Shown here: in pieces, positions 8,350-16,705 of the stretch
How the letters are laid out: the number at the start of each line of letters is the position of its first letter
Numbering within the stretch: position 1 is the stretch's first letter
Assembly (NCBI GenBank): GCA_004791255.1
Contig: SRUQ01000010.1
Location: 124,001-188,000, forward strand
DNA from: a bacterium M00.F.Ca.ET.205.01.1.1
GTDB taxonomy: Bacteria; Pseudomonadota; Alphaproteobacteria; Rhizobiales; Rhizobiaceae
Length of the DNA: 64,000 nucleotides
Direction of reading: 5' to 3'
Program-made: the position numbers and the translations under genes
The notes under the pieces: generated by a model
What the model was told of the DNA's origin: nothing
Databases searched by the model: none
Seen by the model: only the letters and a program-made list of their open reading frames with translations

Positions 8350-9759
8350 TCAGGCCAATTCGGCGAACAGGCTGTTGTAGCCCGTCTTCGTGATTCGCAC
8401 CTTGATAATGTCACCGATTTCGCCGGCCTTTTCATCAACAATAACCGGCTGCAGCCAAGGCGAGCGGCCAACCTTCTGGCCGGCCTGGCGGCCCGGCTTC
8501 TCGATCAGCGTGTCGATGGTGCCGCCGACCAGGCTCGTGCCGAAATCCTGCTGCTGTTTCAGGAGCAGGGCCTGCAGACGCTGCAGGCGCTCATCCTTGA
8601 CCGCCTCCGGCACGTGATCGGGCATGTCGGCGCCCGGCGTACCGGGACGCGGCGAATATTTGAACGAAAACGCCGAGGCGTAGTTCACCTGGCGCACCAG
8701 TTCCATTGTCGCCTCGAAATCCGCGTCGGTCTCGCCGGGAAAGCCGACGATGAAATCGCCGGACAGCGCGATATCGGGCCGCGCGGCGCGGATGCGGTCG
8801 AGCAACGCCAGATAATCCTTGGCGGTATGCCGGCGGTTCATCGCCTTGAGGATGCGGTCGGACCCCGATTGTACCGGCAGATGCAGATAGGGCATCAGCG
8901 ACGGCAGGTCGCGGTGCGCCGATATCAACTCGTCGTCCATGTCGCGCGGGTGGCTGGTGGTGTAGCGCAGCCGCGCCAGTCCGGGGATTTCGGCAAGCCT
9001 GAACAGCAGCCGGCCGAGGCCCCATTCCTGGCCATCTTCGCCCTGGCCGTGCCAGGCATTGACGTTCTGGCCGAGCAGCGTCACCTCACGCACGCCGGCT
9101 TCCGCCAGGCGCTCGGCCTCGGCCACGATCTGCGCCACCGGCCGCGACACTTCCGACCCCCTGGTGTAGGGCACGACACAGAAGGTGCAGAATTTGTCGC
9201 AGCCTTCCTGCACGGTCAGGAACGCGGTAACGCCGCGCTTGATGACCTCGGCGCGCCTCGGCTGCGGCAGATGCTCGAACTTGTCCTCGACGGCGTAGTC
9301 GGTCTCGACGATCTTTTCGCCGGTGCGGACCCTTGCCAGCACATCCGGCAAGCGGTGATAGGTCTGCGGACCGATGACCAGGTCGACGGCGGGCGAACGC
9401 CTGATGATCTCGGCGCCTTCGGCCTGCGCCACGCAGCCGGCGACTCCGATCAGCATTTCGCGGCCGGCGCTGGCGCGCTCGGCCTTCATGTCGCGGATAC
9501 GGCCGAGTTCGGAATAGACCTTCTCGGCGGCCTTTTCCCTGATGTGGCAGGTGTTGAGCAGCACGAGATCGGCTTCGACGATGGCATCGGTGGCTGTATA
9601 GCCGTCGGCGGCCAGCGCGTCGGTCATACGCTGTGAATCGTAGACGTTCATCTGGCAGCCATAGGTCTTGACGAAGACTTTTTTGCCTGCCGTCGCGGAC
9701 GCCGCCTGCTGTTCAGCGGCAGTGCCGATGTCGTTCTTTTCGATCGTGTTCAAGTCCAT
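8350..9759 (-). CDS. miaB: tRNA-2-methylthio-N6-dimethylallyladenosine synthase MiaB
   Basis: MiaB is a radical-SAM methylthiotransferase acting on i6A37 of tRNA. The N-terminal UPF0004 domain starts at KKVFVKTYGCQMN and carries the three cysteines of the auxiliary cluster. The radical-SAM domain has CDKFCTFC, and a TRAM domain ends the protein. The frame is open to an ATG at 9810. I prefer the ATG at 9759 (MDLNTIEKND, 469 aa), because the extra 17 residues look unlike family sequence. Neither start has a strong ribosome binding site. Confidence 0.93.
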   Translation of the reverse strand: MDLNTIEKNDIGTAAEQQAASATAGKKVFVKTYGCQMNVYDSQRMTDALAADGYTATDAIVEADLVLLNTCHIREKAAEKVYSELGRIRDMKAERASAGREMLIGVAGCVAQAEGAEIIRRSPAVDLVIGPQTYHRLPDVLARVRTGEKIVETDYAVEDKFEHLPQPRRAEVIKRGVTAFLTVQEGCDKFCTFCVVPYTRGSEVSRPVAQIVAEAERLAEAGVREVTLLGQNVNAWHGQGEDGQEWGLGRLLFRLAEIPGLARLRYTTSHPRDMDDELISAHRDLPSLMPYLHLPVQSGSDRILKAMNRRHTAKDYLALLDRIRAARPDIALSGDFIVGFPGETDADFEATMELVRQVNYASAFSFKYSPRPGTPGADMPDHVPEAVKDERLQRLQALLLKQQQDFGTSLVGGTIDTLIEKPGRQAGQKVGRSPWLQPVIVDEKAGEIGDIIKVRITKTGYNSLFAELA

Positions 9760-9834
9760 CTGCCGGCTTCTAACGCCTTTCGATGACAAAAAACAGACGA
9801 TTCTCGGCATGCATGCCGAGGGTGGCGGCTGGGG

Positions 9835-10635
9835 CTAGCGGCTCGGGCGCGGGTCGGTGAGCGCGGCCTGCATCATCTCGCGCACCTGGCCTTCCATCAG
9901 CTTCGCCGTTTCCTTGCGGTTGGAGCCCTTTGAAAAAGCAACTGGTTCGCCGAAATGCACTTCGGCGTCGAGCGCGCCTTCCGCCATCAGCACCTTGAGA
10001 TGCGGCACCAGATCCTCGTCGCCGATCCACGCCGCGATCGGGCGGTGGCGGCGGCCGAGCGGCACGCCGTGCAGACGCGTATAGACGATCGCCACCGGCT
10101 GGATGAACACCTCTTGCGCGGCCCCCTCAGAGATCGCCATCGAGGCGGCGCCGAACAGCGTGCTCTTGAAGGGCAGGACCATGTTGCCGTCACCGGTCGA
10201 CCCCTCGGCGAACAGCACCATGGTGTCGCCCTTGGCCATGCGGTCGGCGATCTCGCTCGCCTGGTCGCCCGAAGAGCGCTTGCGCTCGCGCTCGATGAAG
10301 ACGGTGCGCTGCAGCTTGGACAGCATGCCGATCAACGGCCAGCCCTCCATATCGGCCCTGGCGATGAACTTCACATCGGTAAAAGAGCCGAGCACCATGA
10401 TGTCGGTCCAGGAGATGTGATTGGAAGCGATCAGCAAGGGACGCCTGGCCGACAATGCGCCCTTGACATGGACACGCATGCCGAGCGCCCGCAGGATCAG
10501 CCTGTGCCAGATTTTGAGGATGACGGTCTCCGGCCACCAGCCGGTCTTCATCGACAGTATCTGCAACGGCACAAGCACCAGCGACCCGGCAACGACGAGG
10601 CCCAGCGCCAGGAAGATCCTGATTTTTCCGATCAT
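9835..10635 (-). CDS. plsC: 1-acyl-sn-glycerol-3-phosphate acyltransferase (PlsC family)
   Basis: This enzyme adds the second acyl chain to lysophosphatidic acid in phospholipid synthesis. The 266-residue membrane-associated protein has an N-terminal hydrophobic segment (about 5-25). The acyltransferase motifs are NHISWTD (HX4D), the VFIERER block and FAEGSTGDG. ATG at 10635 is preceded by AGGAC; the longer frame starts inside a dispersed repeat. It is encoded between rimI and miaB. Rhizobia may carry more than one such acyltransferase, so the symbol is by family. Confidence 0.85.
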   Translation of the reverse strand: MIGKIRIFLALGLVVAGSLVLVPLQILSMKTGWWPETVILKIWHRLILRALGMRVHVKGALSARRPLLIASNHISWTDIMVLGSFTDVKFIARADMEGWPLIGMLSKLQRTVFIERERKRSSGDQASEIADRMAKGDTMVLFAEGSTGDGNMVLPFKSTLFGAASMAISEGAAQEVFIQPVAIVYTRLHGVPLGRRHRPIAAWIGDEDLVPHLKVLMAEGALDAEVHFGEPVAFSKGSNRKETAKLMEGQVREMMQAALTDPRPSR

Positions 10636-10654
10636 GCTGTCCTGGCCCTGGTCA

Positions 10655-10757
10655 TTACAGCGTCCTTGCGCGCCCTCTCGGACGCGCAAGGACGCTGTAA
10701 CACTTTAATTCTGGCGCATGATCCTTCCGAAAATCGGCCCGATTGTCGGGGTCATGC
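10655..10757. repeat. Dispersed rhizobial palindromic repeat with 18-bp perfect stem
   Basis: Two 18-base arms (10655-10672 and 10683-10700) are perfect reverse complements around a ten-base loop. They are followed by a conserved-looking tail, CACTTTAATTCTGGCGCATG, and a further imperfect palindrome to about 10757. The sequence style is that of intergenic repeats seen many times in Mesorhizobium genomes. It fills nearly all of the rimI-plsC gap and may act as a terminator or mRNA stabiliser. Confidence 0.8.
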
Positions 10758-10766
10758 GGTTTCTCG

Positions 10767-11261
10767 CTAGCGAAGATCGCGGCGCATGACAAGCGCGCCG
10801 GTCGGACCGTGCTCGGGCGACTTGTAATAATTGGGGCGTTTGCCGACTTCGCGGAACCCAAGCCGCCTGTAGAGGGCGATGGCGGCGACATTGGTCTCGT
10901 CGACCTCGAGGAAAAGCGCTTCGGCGCGCTGCGCGTGCAATTCGCGCAGCACCGCATCCATCAACTGCCAGCCGAGCCCTTGCCGTCGATGCGACCGCGC
11001 CACGGCGACAGTCAGGATCTCGCCCTCGCCGGCCGCGAGCCTGGCCAGCACGAAGCCGACCGGCGGCTTGCCGCCCTGCCCGGTTTCACGCGCGGCATAA
11101 CCAAACACTGTGTCCTGTTCGAGCAAGGCGGCGAATTCGCCATCGGTCCATGGGCGAACGAAATCCTCGCGATGCAGCAACGACACCGCCTCACTGTCGG
11201 CGATCTTCAACGGCTCGAGCGCGTAATCGCGACGGCGCGGCTGGAGAAATGGAATGCGCAT
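10767..11261 (-). CDS. rimI: Ribosomal-protein-alanine N-acetyltransferase RimI (GNAT)
   Basis: A 164-residue GNAT enzyme of the RimI type, which acetylates the N-terminus of ribosomal protein S18. The acetyl-CoA loop is RRQGLGWQLM, with the following ALFLEVDETNVAAIALYRRLGF typical of RimI. The ATG at 11261 overlaps the tsaB stop by one base (TGATG), so translation is probably coupled. The rimI-tsaB pairing is widely conserved and supports the assignment. Confidence 0.88.
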   Translation of the reverse strand: MRIPFLQPRRRDYALEPLKIADSEAVSLLHREDFVRPWTDGEFAALLEQDTVFGYAARETGQGGKPPVGFVLARLAAGEGEILTVAVARSHRRQGLGWQLMDAVLRELHAQRAEALFLEVDETNVAAIALYRRLGFREVGKRPNYYKSPEHGPTGALVMRRDLR

Positions 11262-11935
11262 CAGTTCTTCCTGGACAAAATGAACCCGGCCTGCGGCTTG
11301 GCGTCCGCCCCCCTGAGATAGAGGGGCTTGGGCCTGTCGCCCGCCCCTTTGGCCGCGGCCAGCCGGGCGTAGGTGGCGATATCGGCGGTTGCCGTCCGTG
11401 GGCCGATATCGAAGGCACGTGCGGCCGCCTCAGCGATCTGCGCGGCGGCAGTGCCGGCAAGCACCGGCGCCATGTCCACAGCCATAGCCACGGCGTCAGC
11501 GAGTGTGACCACAGCCGGAGCGTAAGTCAAAACTGACCTTTCATCGTAAAGTGCGGCGTGGATTTCCTCGCGTCCGGCATCGAGCGCCGCGAGCACGGGC
11601 CGGCCGGGAAATTCCGCCGCCGCTTCGGCGGCCAAAGCCTCCAGCGTCGTCACTCCGATCGCCGGCACCTTCAAGGCCAGCGCCAGGCCGCGCGCCGTCG
11701 ACACGCCGACGCGCAGGCCGGTGAACGAGCCCGGCCCGACGGACACGGCGATGGCGCCCAGACCTGAGTAATCCATCGCACCCGCCGTCAGCGCCTCGGC
11801 AATGACCGCCATCAGGTGCTCGGCATGGCCCTTGCCGAGATCGAGGACCGAGCGGCCAAGCTCCCGCTTCGCCCCGGCGTCGTAGACGCAGGCGGCGCAA
11901 AGGCTGGCGGCACAGTCGATGGCGAGCACTTTCAT
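11261..11935 (-). CDS. tsaB: tRNA threonylcarbamoyladenosine biosynthesis protein TsaB
   Basis: TsaB is the scaffold partner of TsaD in making t6A37 on ANN-decoding tRNAs. The 224-residue protein starts MKVLAIDCAASLCAACVYD, and has GHAEHLM and GPGSFTGLRVG, which are family signatures of the ASKHA fold. The longer frame to 12205 adds unrelated sequence, so ATG 11935 is chosen although its ribosome binding site is weak. It is translationally coupled to rimI downstream. Confidence 0.93.
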   Translation of the reverse strand: MKVLAIDCAASLCAACVYDAGAKRELGRSVLDLGKGHAEHLMAVIAEALTAGAMDYSGLGAIAVSVGPGSFTGLRVGVSTARGLALALKVPAIGVTTLEALAAEAAAEFPGRPVLAALDAGREEIHAALYDERSVLTYAPAVVTLADAVAMAVDMAPVLAGTAAAQIAEAAARAFDIGPRTATADIATYARLAAAKGAGDRPKPLYLRGADAKPQAGFILSRKN

Positions 11936-12023
11936 GGAACGACCGGTTGCAAAAACAATTCCCTGTGCCCGCCATGGCGCGCCACCGCAAGGGGAAATTG
12001 TTACGCGGCTTCGCTTCGGCCTA

Positions 12024-13127
12024 TCAGGCCTGTTCGATGCGCAGCATATGATTGTCCCAGACATAGTCGGGTTCGGAGCGTGAGGCGCCACTGCCCTCGA
12101 CGATCTCGCCGGCGCCAGTGGTGGCCATGAAGCCGGCTCCGTCGGGCGCCAGGCCGCAGACCTCGACCAGCGCGCTGGTCGAAACGATCTTGCCGCCTGC
12201 GGCATCGATCACGACAAGCGAATTGCCTTCCGGCGATGAGACGGCGACCGTACCGGCAACCGGATTGGCGGCGACCGAGCCGATATAGTTGCGGAAGCCC
12301 GACAGCACATCCCCGGGCATGTCGAGCAAAGCCAAATCCTTGCCACGCGCGGCGCGCCCGACGAGCAACGGACGGTCGGTGCCCGGCCCACGGTACTGAC
12401 AGCCGAACCAGACGGTGCCGGACCGGTCGGCATCCATGTGGCGGATCGACAATTGGTGCAGTGCGGCCGGCAATTCGTGCTTTTCGATCAGGTCGCCGGT
12501 GACGCGGTCGATCAGCACATAGGACGGCTTCATGGTGGCGATGTTCAATTCGGCGCGGCCATAGTCCGGATGGGTCTCGATGCCGCCATTGGCAACCGCG
12601 ATCGTCCTGCCGTCGTCCAGGAGCAACAGTTCGTGCGGTCCCATGCCGTAGGTCGGAAACTCGCCGATGCGATTGAAGTTCGCCCGCGCGTCATAGACGC
12701 CGACGACGCCGGCCGCGTTGTCGAAATCGTTCTCGGTGGCGTAGAGCAAGGCGCCGTCGGGAGAAAAGACGCCATGGCCGAAGAAATGCCGGCCGGCGAT
12801 GCTGGCGATGGTCTGGGGGGCGTCGCGCCCTGTATGGTCGAAGATCACGGCGAAGGTGCCAGGCTGGCGGGCGAAGACCACCGAGCGTTTCGATATGGGA
12901 TCGAAGGTGACGTCGTGGCCGCGATCTGGCAGGTCGACGGCGTGCAGCACCTTGCCGGCCTCGGACAGGACGGCGGCACCGTAGCTGCCGTCACGCTTGA
13001 CGAAGGCGGTTGCAAAGATGGCATCCACTGCCAGCGTCGCTGCCCAGGCCGACGGCGCCAGCGCGGCCATGAAGCCAATGCCGGCGGCTCTCAGGAAATC
13101 GCGGCGGTCGATGAGCGGCGTTGGCAT
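12024..13127 (-). CDS. DUF1513 beta-propeller-like protein of the imelysin iron locus (COG3490), Tat-exported
   Basis: A 367-residue protein with a twin-arginine signal (RRDFLRAAGIGFMAALAPSAWA). The body is repetitive and WD/YVTN-like, with segments such as FGHGVFSPDGALLYATEND and TYGMGPHELLLLDDGRT. It is the last of the COG3487-3488-3489-3490 set, which recurs as a block in proteobacteria. A direct role in periplasmic iron handling is inferred from that block. ATG at 13127 has a strong AGGAGGA. A dispersed repeat (13144-13190) separates it from the gene upstream, so it may be expressed at a different level. Confidence 0.85.
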   Translation of the reverse strand: MPTPLIDRRDFLRAAGIGFMAALAPSAWAATLAVDAIFATAFVKRDGSYGAAVLSEAGKVLHAVDLPDRGHDVTFDPISKRSVVFARQPGTFAVIFDHTGRDAPQTIASIAGRHFFGHGVFSPDGALLYATENDFDNAAGVVGVYDARANFNRIGEFPTYGMGPHELLLLDDGRTIAVANGGIETHPDYGRAELNIATMKPSYVLIDRVTGDLIEKHELPAALHQLSIRHMDADRSGTVWFGCQYRGPGTDRPLLVGRAARGKDLALLDMPGDVLSGFRNYIGSVAANPVAGTVAVSSPEGNSLVVIDAAGGKIVSTSALVEVCGLAPDGAGFMATTGAGEIVEGSGASRSEPDYVWDNHMLRIEQA

Positions 13128-13143
13128 GCTCAGTCCTCCTTTC

Positions 13144-13190
13144 GAGCATGATCTCGTCCGAAAAGTCTGCAACTTATCGGGATCATGCTC
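13144..13190. repeat. Dispersed rhizobial repeat, GAGCATGATC...GATCATGCTC
   Basis: An inverted repeat with perfect ten-base arms (13144-13153 and 13181-13190) around a core with CCGAAAAGTCTGCAACTTAT. This is a variant of the very common rhizobial repeat whose core usually reads CCGAAAAC...TTCGGGATCATGC. Its end at 13189-13190 forms part of the stop codon of the upstream imelysin gene. It is transcribed within the iron operon. Confidence 0.75.
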
Positions 13191-14268
13191 AGTCCCCATC
13201 CAGCGACGAGAAGCCGGCGGTCAGGCCGAATTCGGCGGTTAGCCTGGTGCCGAGCAGCGTCGACAGGCTGGAGGTGATCAGCCTGAAATGCTCCAGCTTT
13301 TCGCGCAGCGCCGGATCGGCGAGCGCCTTGTTGATCGGACCCTGAACGGATTTGGCGGTGGCGACGCCGTTGACCAGCTGAATATGGATCGATTCCGCTA
13401 TCCAGCGCGCGTCTTCCGGCAGCGCGTCGCCAAGCTGCGAGGCCTGGAACAGCGCGTCGACGCCGGCAAGGTTTCCCGCCAGCGAATTGGTGGTGTTTTG
13501 CGAGCGCCAATAGATCGCCTGCTTCGGCTTGTCGGCGTCGGGCTTGGCGCCGAGGAAGCCTTTCAGGCGGACATCCCTGGCCATTTCCATCTCGTTTATG
13601 AAGACGCCGACCAGTTCGGTCACCGCTTCGTTGCCATCGCGGTAGAGCGCATTCTGTGGCCCTGGATTGGCCCAGAGCGACGCGAAGCCATCGGGTTTGC
13701 TCCAGGCGTCGGCGACATCGCCGGCCATGGTTTCGATGTTGCCGGCAACAGCCGCGCCATAGGCGCAGCGATAGGGCTCATCCTTGCCGGCAAGCGTGTC
13801 GGCGCCGTCACCGTAAAGAACGTACTCCAGCGCGCCCAGCCCCTGCATGGCAACGCTCTTGCCGGCCAGTTGCGCCGGGTCGGTGGCTGTCGGGTCCTTG
13901 GCGGCCAGTGCCGCCTGTACCTGTTTCAGGCCGATGCTCTTGCGGTCCGGCCAGTAGAGCATGCGCTCCAGGCGGTTGTTTTCCTTGATCGGCCCGAAGC
14001 CGATGATCTCGACCGAGGACCAGGCGTCGACCGTCGCAGAAAACGCGGCGCGCGCGGCATCAAGCTCGTCTGGCGAAGGCGCGGTGCAGAGCTTGTGCAT
14101 GGACCTGGTCAAGACTTCCGCATGCCGGTGCAGGCTGGCATAGGCGGGGCGGACAAAGCCGTCGATCGCGCGCTGGATGACGTCGGAGGCTTTCACCGCC
14201 GCCGATGCCGGCGAGACAGCCAGCAGGGCCAACGGCAGAACGAGAACCAGTGCACGGCGTTTCAGCAT
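13189..14268 (-). CDS. Imelysin-family periplasmic protein (COG3489)
   Basis: A 359-residue exported protein with a clear signal peptide (MLKRRALVLVLPLALLAVSP, cleavage after SASA-like Ala). It has the imelysin (peptidase M75-like) helical-bundle fold. The position of the family HxxE motif reads GLGALEYVLYG here, so the histidine is replaced while the glutamate is kept. This is usual for the COG3489 branch. The ATG at 14268 overlaps the stop of the di-haem protein (TGATG). It is the second imelysin of the locus; a role in iron uptake is inferred from context. Confidence 0.87.
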   Translation of the reverse strand: MLKRRALVLVLPLALLAVSPASAAVKASDVIQRAIDGFVRPAYASLHRHAEVLTRSMHKLCTAPSPDELDAARAAFSATVDAWSSVEIIGFGPIKENNRLERMLYWPDRKSIGLKQVQAALAAKDPTATDPAQLAGKSVAMQGLGALEYVLYGDGADTLAGKDEPYRCAYGAAVAGNIETMAGDVADAWSKPDGFASLWANPGPQNALYRDGNEAVTELVGVFINEMEMARDVRLKGFLGAKPDADKPKQAIYWRSQNTTNSLAGNLAGVDALFQASQLGDALPEDARWIAESIHIQLVNGVATAKSVQGPINKALADPALREKLEHFRLITSSLSTLLGTRLTAEFGLTAGFSSLDGD

Positions 14269-15869
14269 CACAGTGACTCCAGGAATTTGACCAGCGCGTC
14301 GCGCTCGGTGGCGTTGGCGGCGGCAAAGCGGTCGCGCGCCTTTTGCGCCTGGCCGCCATGCCACAGGATTGCCTCGGCCAAAGTGCGGGCGCGGCCATCA
14401 TGCAGAAAGAAAGTGTTGCCGTTGACGGTCTCGGTGAGACCGATACCCCATAGCGGCGGGGTGCGCCATTCATTGCCCGTTGCCTCGCCCACGGCCTGCC
14501 CATCGGCAAGGTCCTGTCCCATGTCGTGCAGCAGGAAGTCGGAATAGGGCCAGATCAGCTGGAAGGCCTGCGCCTTGTTGGGCGCATTGCTGCGGGTGAC
14601 GAATTTCGGCGTATGGCAGGCGACGCAGCCGATTTCGTAGAAGATTTTCTTGCCGGCGAGCACATCAGGGCTGTCGAGCGCGCGACGCGCCGGCACGGCC
14701 AGGTTCTGCGAATAGAAGGTGACGAGATCCATCACCGGCGCCGGCGCTTCGGCCGGACCGAGGCGCTCCTGCACGCCGTTCGGCATGGCGAGGCATTTTA
14801 CCTGTGCTGCGGTGCAGTCGCCCCAGGGTTTCGGTTCCTCCGGCGTCGAGATGCCGATGTCGCCGGCAAAGGCATCCGCCGCCTGCTGGCGGATCGAGGC
14901 GGTCTGCGCCTTCCAGCCGAAGCGGCCCAGCGTCAGTTGCCCGCTCGGGCCATCGCGAACAATGTTCGGCTTGCCGGAAATGCCATCGCCGTCGCGGTCG
15001 TCCGGGTCGGCATGGGCCAGAATATCGGCCGGTGCGATCTGCTCGATCAGGCCAAGGCCGATCATCGGCGGCGTCAGGCGCGGCGACAGCGTGGTGCGCG
15101 GGTCGAGCGGCCCATAGCCGAGATCGGTGACCGAATAGCTTGGCTTGCGCAGGGAAACCACGGTGCCGTCCGTCAGCTCCACCTTGCGTTCCTGATAGTC
15201 GACATGCATCCGCCCTTCGCCCTTGAGGCCAGGGACGGCCAGTTCCTGCAGTTGCGTGCCGTAAACCGGGTCGGGGAAATTGGGCAGGCTGTGGCCGGCA
15301 AGCTTCATCTTCTCTTCCGCGGTGCTGGCATCGCGCGCCAGCCGCAGGAACATCGAGGTGATGCCGACCTCGCCTTGTGGCGGACGGCCGCGGCCATCCC
15401 TGAGATGGCAATTCTGGCAGGCGCGTTCGTTAAAGAGCGGACCAAGCCCGTCGGACGCCTGCGTCGAGGATGGCGACGACACCCAGTTCTTGCGGAACAA
15501 GGCATTGCCGAGCTTGAAGGTGCCTTCTTCTTCGAAGGTAATGTTGGCTGAAGATTGCGAGAAGGAATCGCGGTTGACGCCCTTGCGGGAGGTGCCGGCG
15601 CCACCTTGCATCAGCTCGAACGGCTCGGGTTTGGAGAAATCCGTGGTCGGCCTGGTGACGGCGGTGACGCGCGCCTCATCTTTCGCATTGAGATCGGTGC
15701 GGGTGGTGGAAAGGCCGGCGGGTTGAAGATCGCCGGCGATCGCGGAAGTGGTCAGCGCCACGACGACCATGGCAAAGCGCCAACGCGCCAATCCGGCTGG
15801 CGTTCTCAAGGGGAGCGGCGAGCCATCGGCCCGCCGCAAGCGGCGCATGGATCCTAGCAGGCGCCGCAT
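14268..15869 (-). CDS. Di-haem cytochrome-c-type oxidoreductase, DUF1111 (COG3488)
   Basis: A 533-residue exported protein with two c-type haem motifs: CQNCH near residue 150 and CVACH near residue 415. The sequence between them resembles MauG/cytochrome c peroxidase-like proteins of DUF1111, once called thiol oxidoreductases. It probably carries out electron transfer or iron oxidation-reduction in the periplasm beside the imelysins. ATG at 15869 is used; a second ATG at 15848 has AGGA upstream and is also possible. The gene lies 12 bases after bfr and overlaps the next imelysin gene by one base. Confidence 0.88.
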   Translation of the reverse strand: MRRLLGSMRRLRRADGSPLPLRTPAGLARWRFAMVVVALTTSAIAGDLQPAGLSTTRTDLNAKDEARVTAVTRPTTDFSKPEPFELMQGGAGTSRKGVNRDSFSQSSANITFEEEGTFKLGNALFRKNWVSSPSSTQASDGLGPLFNERACQNCHLRDGRGRPPQGEVGITSMFLRLARDASTAEEKMKLAGHSLPNFPDPVYGTQLQELAVPGLKGEGRMHVDYQERKVELTDGTVVSLRKPSYSVTDLGYGPLDPRTTLSPRLTPPMIGLGLIEQIAPADILAHADPDDRDGDGISGKPNIVRDGPSGQLTLGRFGWKAQTASIRQQAADAFAGDIGISTPEEPKPWGDCTAAQVKCLAMPNGVQERLGPAEAPAPVMDLVTFYSQNLAVPARRALDSPDVLAGKKIFYEIGCVACHTPKFVTRSNAPNKAQAFQLIWPYSDFLLHDMGQDLADGQAVGEATGNEWRTPPLWGIGLTETVNGNTFFLHDGRARTLAEAILWHGGQAQKARDRFAAANATERDALVKFLESL

Positions 15870-15881
15870 TCCCGCATGCCC

Positions 15882-16367
15882 TTACTCCGCCTCGTCCGCC
15901 GGTGCGGCGTTGAGCTGGCCGTATTTCTCCTCGCCGATCGAGGCCAGCAGATCGAGCTGCGTCTCGAGGAAATCGATGTGCCCTTCCTCGTCGGCCAGCA
16001 ATTCCTCGAACAGCTTCATCGTCACGTAGTCGCCCGCTTCCTCGCAGATCTCGCGCGAGCGCCTATAGGCGGTACGCGCGTCATACTCGCCGGCAAGGTC
16101 GGATTCGAGCACTTCCTTGACGTTCTGCCCGATGCGTAACGGCGCCACGGATTGCAGATTCGGATGGCCTTCAAGGAAGATAATACGGGCGACGAGCTTG
16201 TCGGCGTGATGCATCTCCTCGATCGATTCCGCCCGCTCCTTCTTGGCCAGCTTGGCGTATCCCCAGTCCTCCAGCAGGCGGAAACGCACCCAGTACTGGT
16301 TGACGGCGCCGAGTTCCAGGAACAGTGCCTCGTTAAGCCGCTCGATGACCTGCTTTTCGCCTTTCAT
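15882..16367 (-). CDS. bfr: Bacterioferritin
   Basis: A 161-residue iron-storage protein forming a 24-mer with haem. All ferroxidase ligands are at the E. coli positions: E18, E51, H54, E94, E127 and H130. The haem ligand M52 is also present. ATG at 16367 with GGGAG upstream. The first 35 bases overlap the 3' end of bfd, which suggests coupled translation. It is embedded in an imelysin/di-haem operon, linking uptake to storage. The C-terminus ends in an acidic tail. Confidence 0.96.
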   Translation of the reverse strand: MKGEKQVIERLNEALFLELGAVNQYWVRFRLLEDWGYAKLAKKERAESIEEMHHADKLVARIIFLEGHPNLQSVAPLRIGQNVKEVLESDLAGEYDARTAYRRSREICEEAGDYVTMKLFEELLADEEGHIDFLETQLDLLASIGEEKYGQLNAAPADEAE

Positions 16368-16644
16368 CTGTTCTGCTCCCGTATTGGACGCGCAGGCCCC
16401 TGACGCGGTCCAGATGTGAAACGATTTCCACACCGCTCGCCTCCGAGCGGGCGTGATAGTTCTCGGTGACCCGAATGATCGTTTCCACCACATTTGGGAA
16501 GCAGCCGCAACAGCGGCCGCGCTTTTGCATCGTGTGATAGACCTTGGCCGGCACGATCAGTTGCCAGGGGTCCTGGTCCAGCAGCCCGATGATCGTCTGC
16601 TCGATCTCCCTCTCGGTGATGATGTTGCAATGGCAGATCAGCAT
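16333..16644 (-). CDS. bfd: Bacterioferritin-associated ferredoxin
   Basis: Bfd is a [2Fe-2S] protein that reduces bacterioferritin iron for release. The 103-residue product has the four-cysteine pattern C4-x-C6 (MLICHCNI) and CCGC (about 45-48), where spacing C-x2-C is met. It is longer than E. coli Bfd (64 aa): after about residue 70 it has a basic tail with no family match, and this tail is the part overlapping bfr. The ATG at 16644 gives the typical Bfd start. It lies 61 bases after the imelysin gene. Confidence 0.9.
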   Translation of the reverse strand: MLICHCNIITEREIEQTIIGLLDQDPWQLIVPAKVYHTMQKRGRCCGCFPNVVETIIRVTENYHARSEASGVEIVSHLDRVRGLRVQYGSRTDERRKAGHRAA

Positions 16645-16705
16645 TTCATTGCTCTGGCTGGCGGCGCCGGTCCGGCGCCGGTTGGCTGGTGGTTGGTCCG
16701 ATGGC

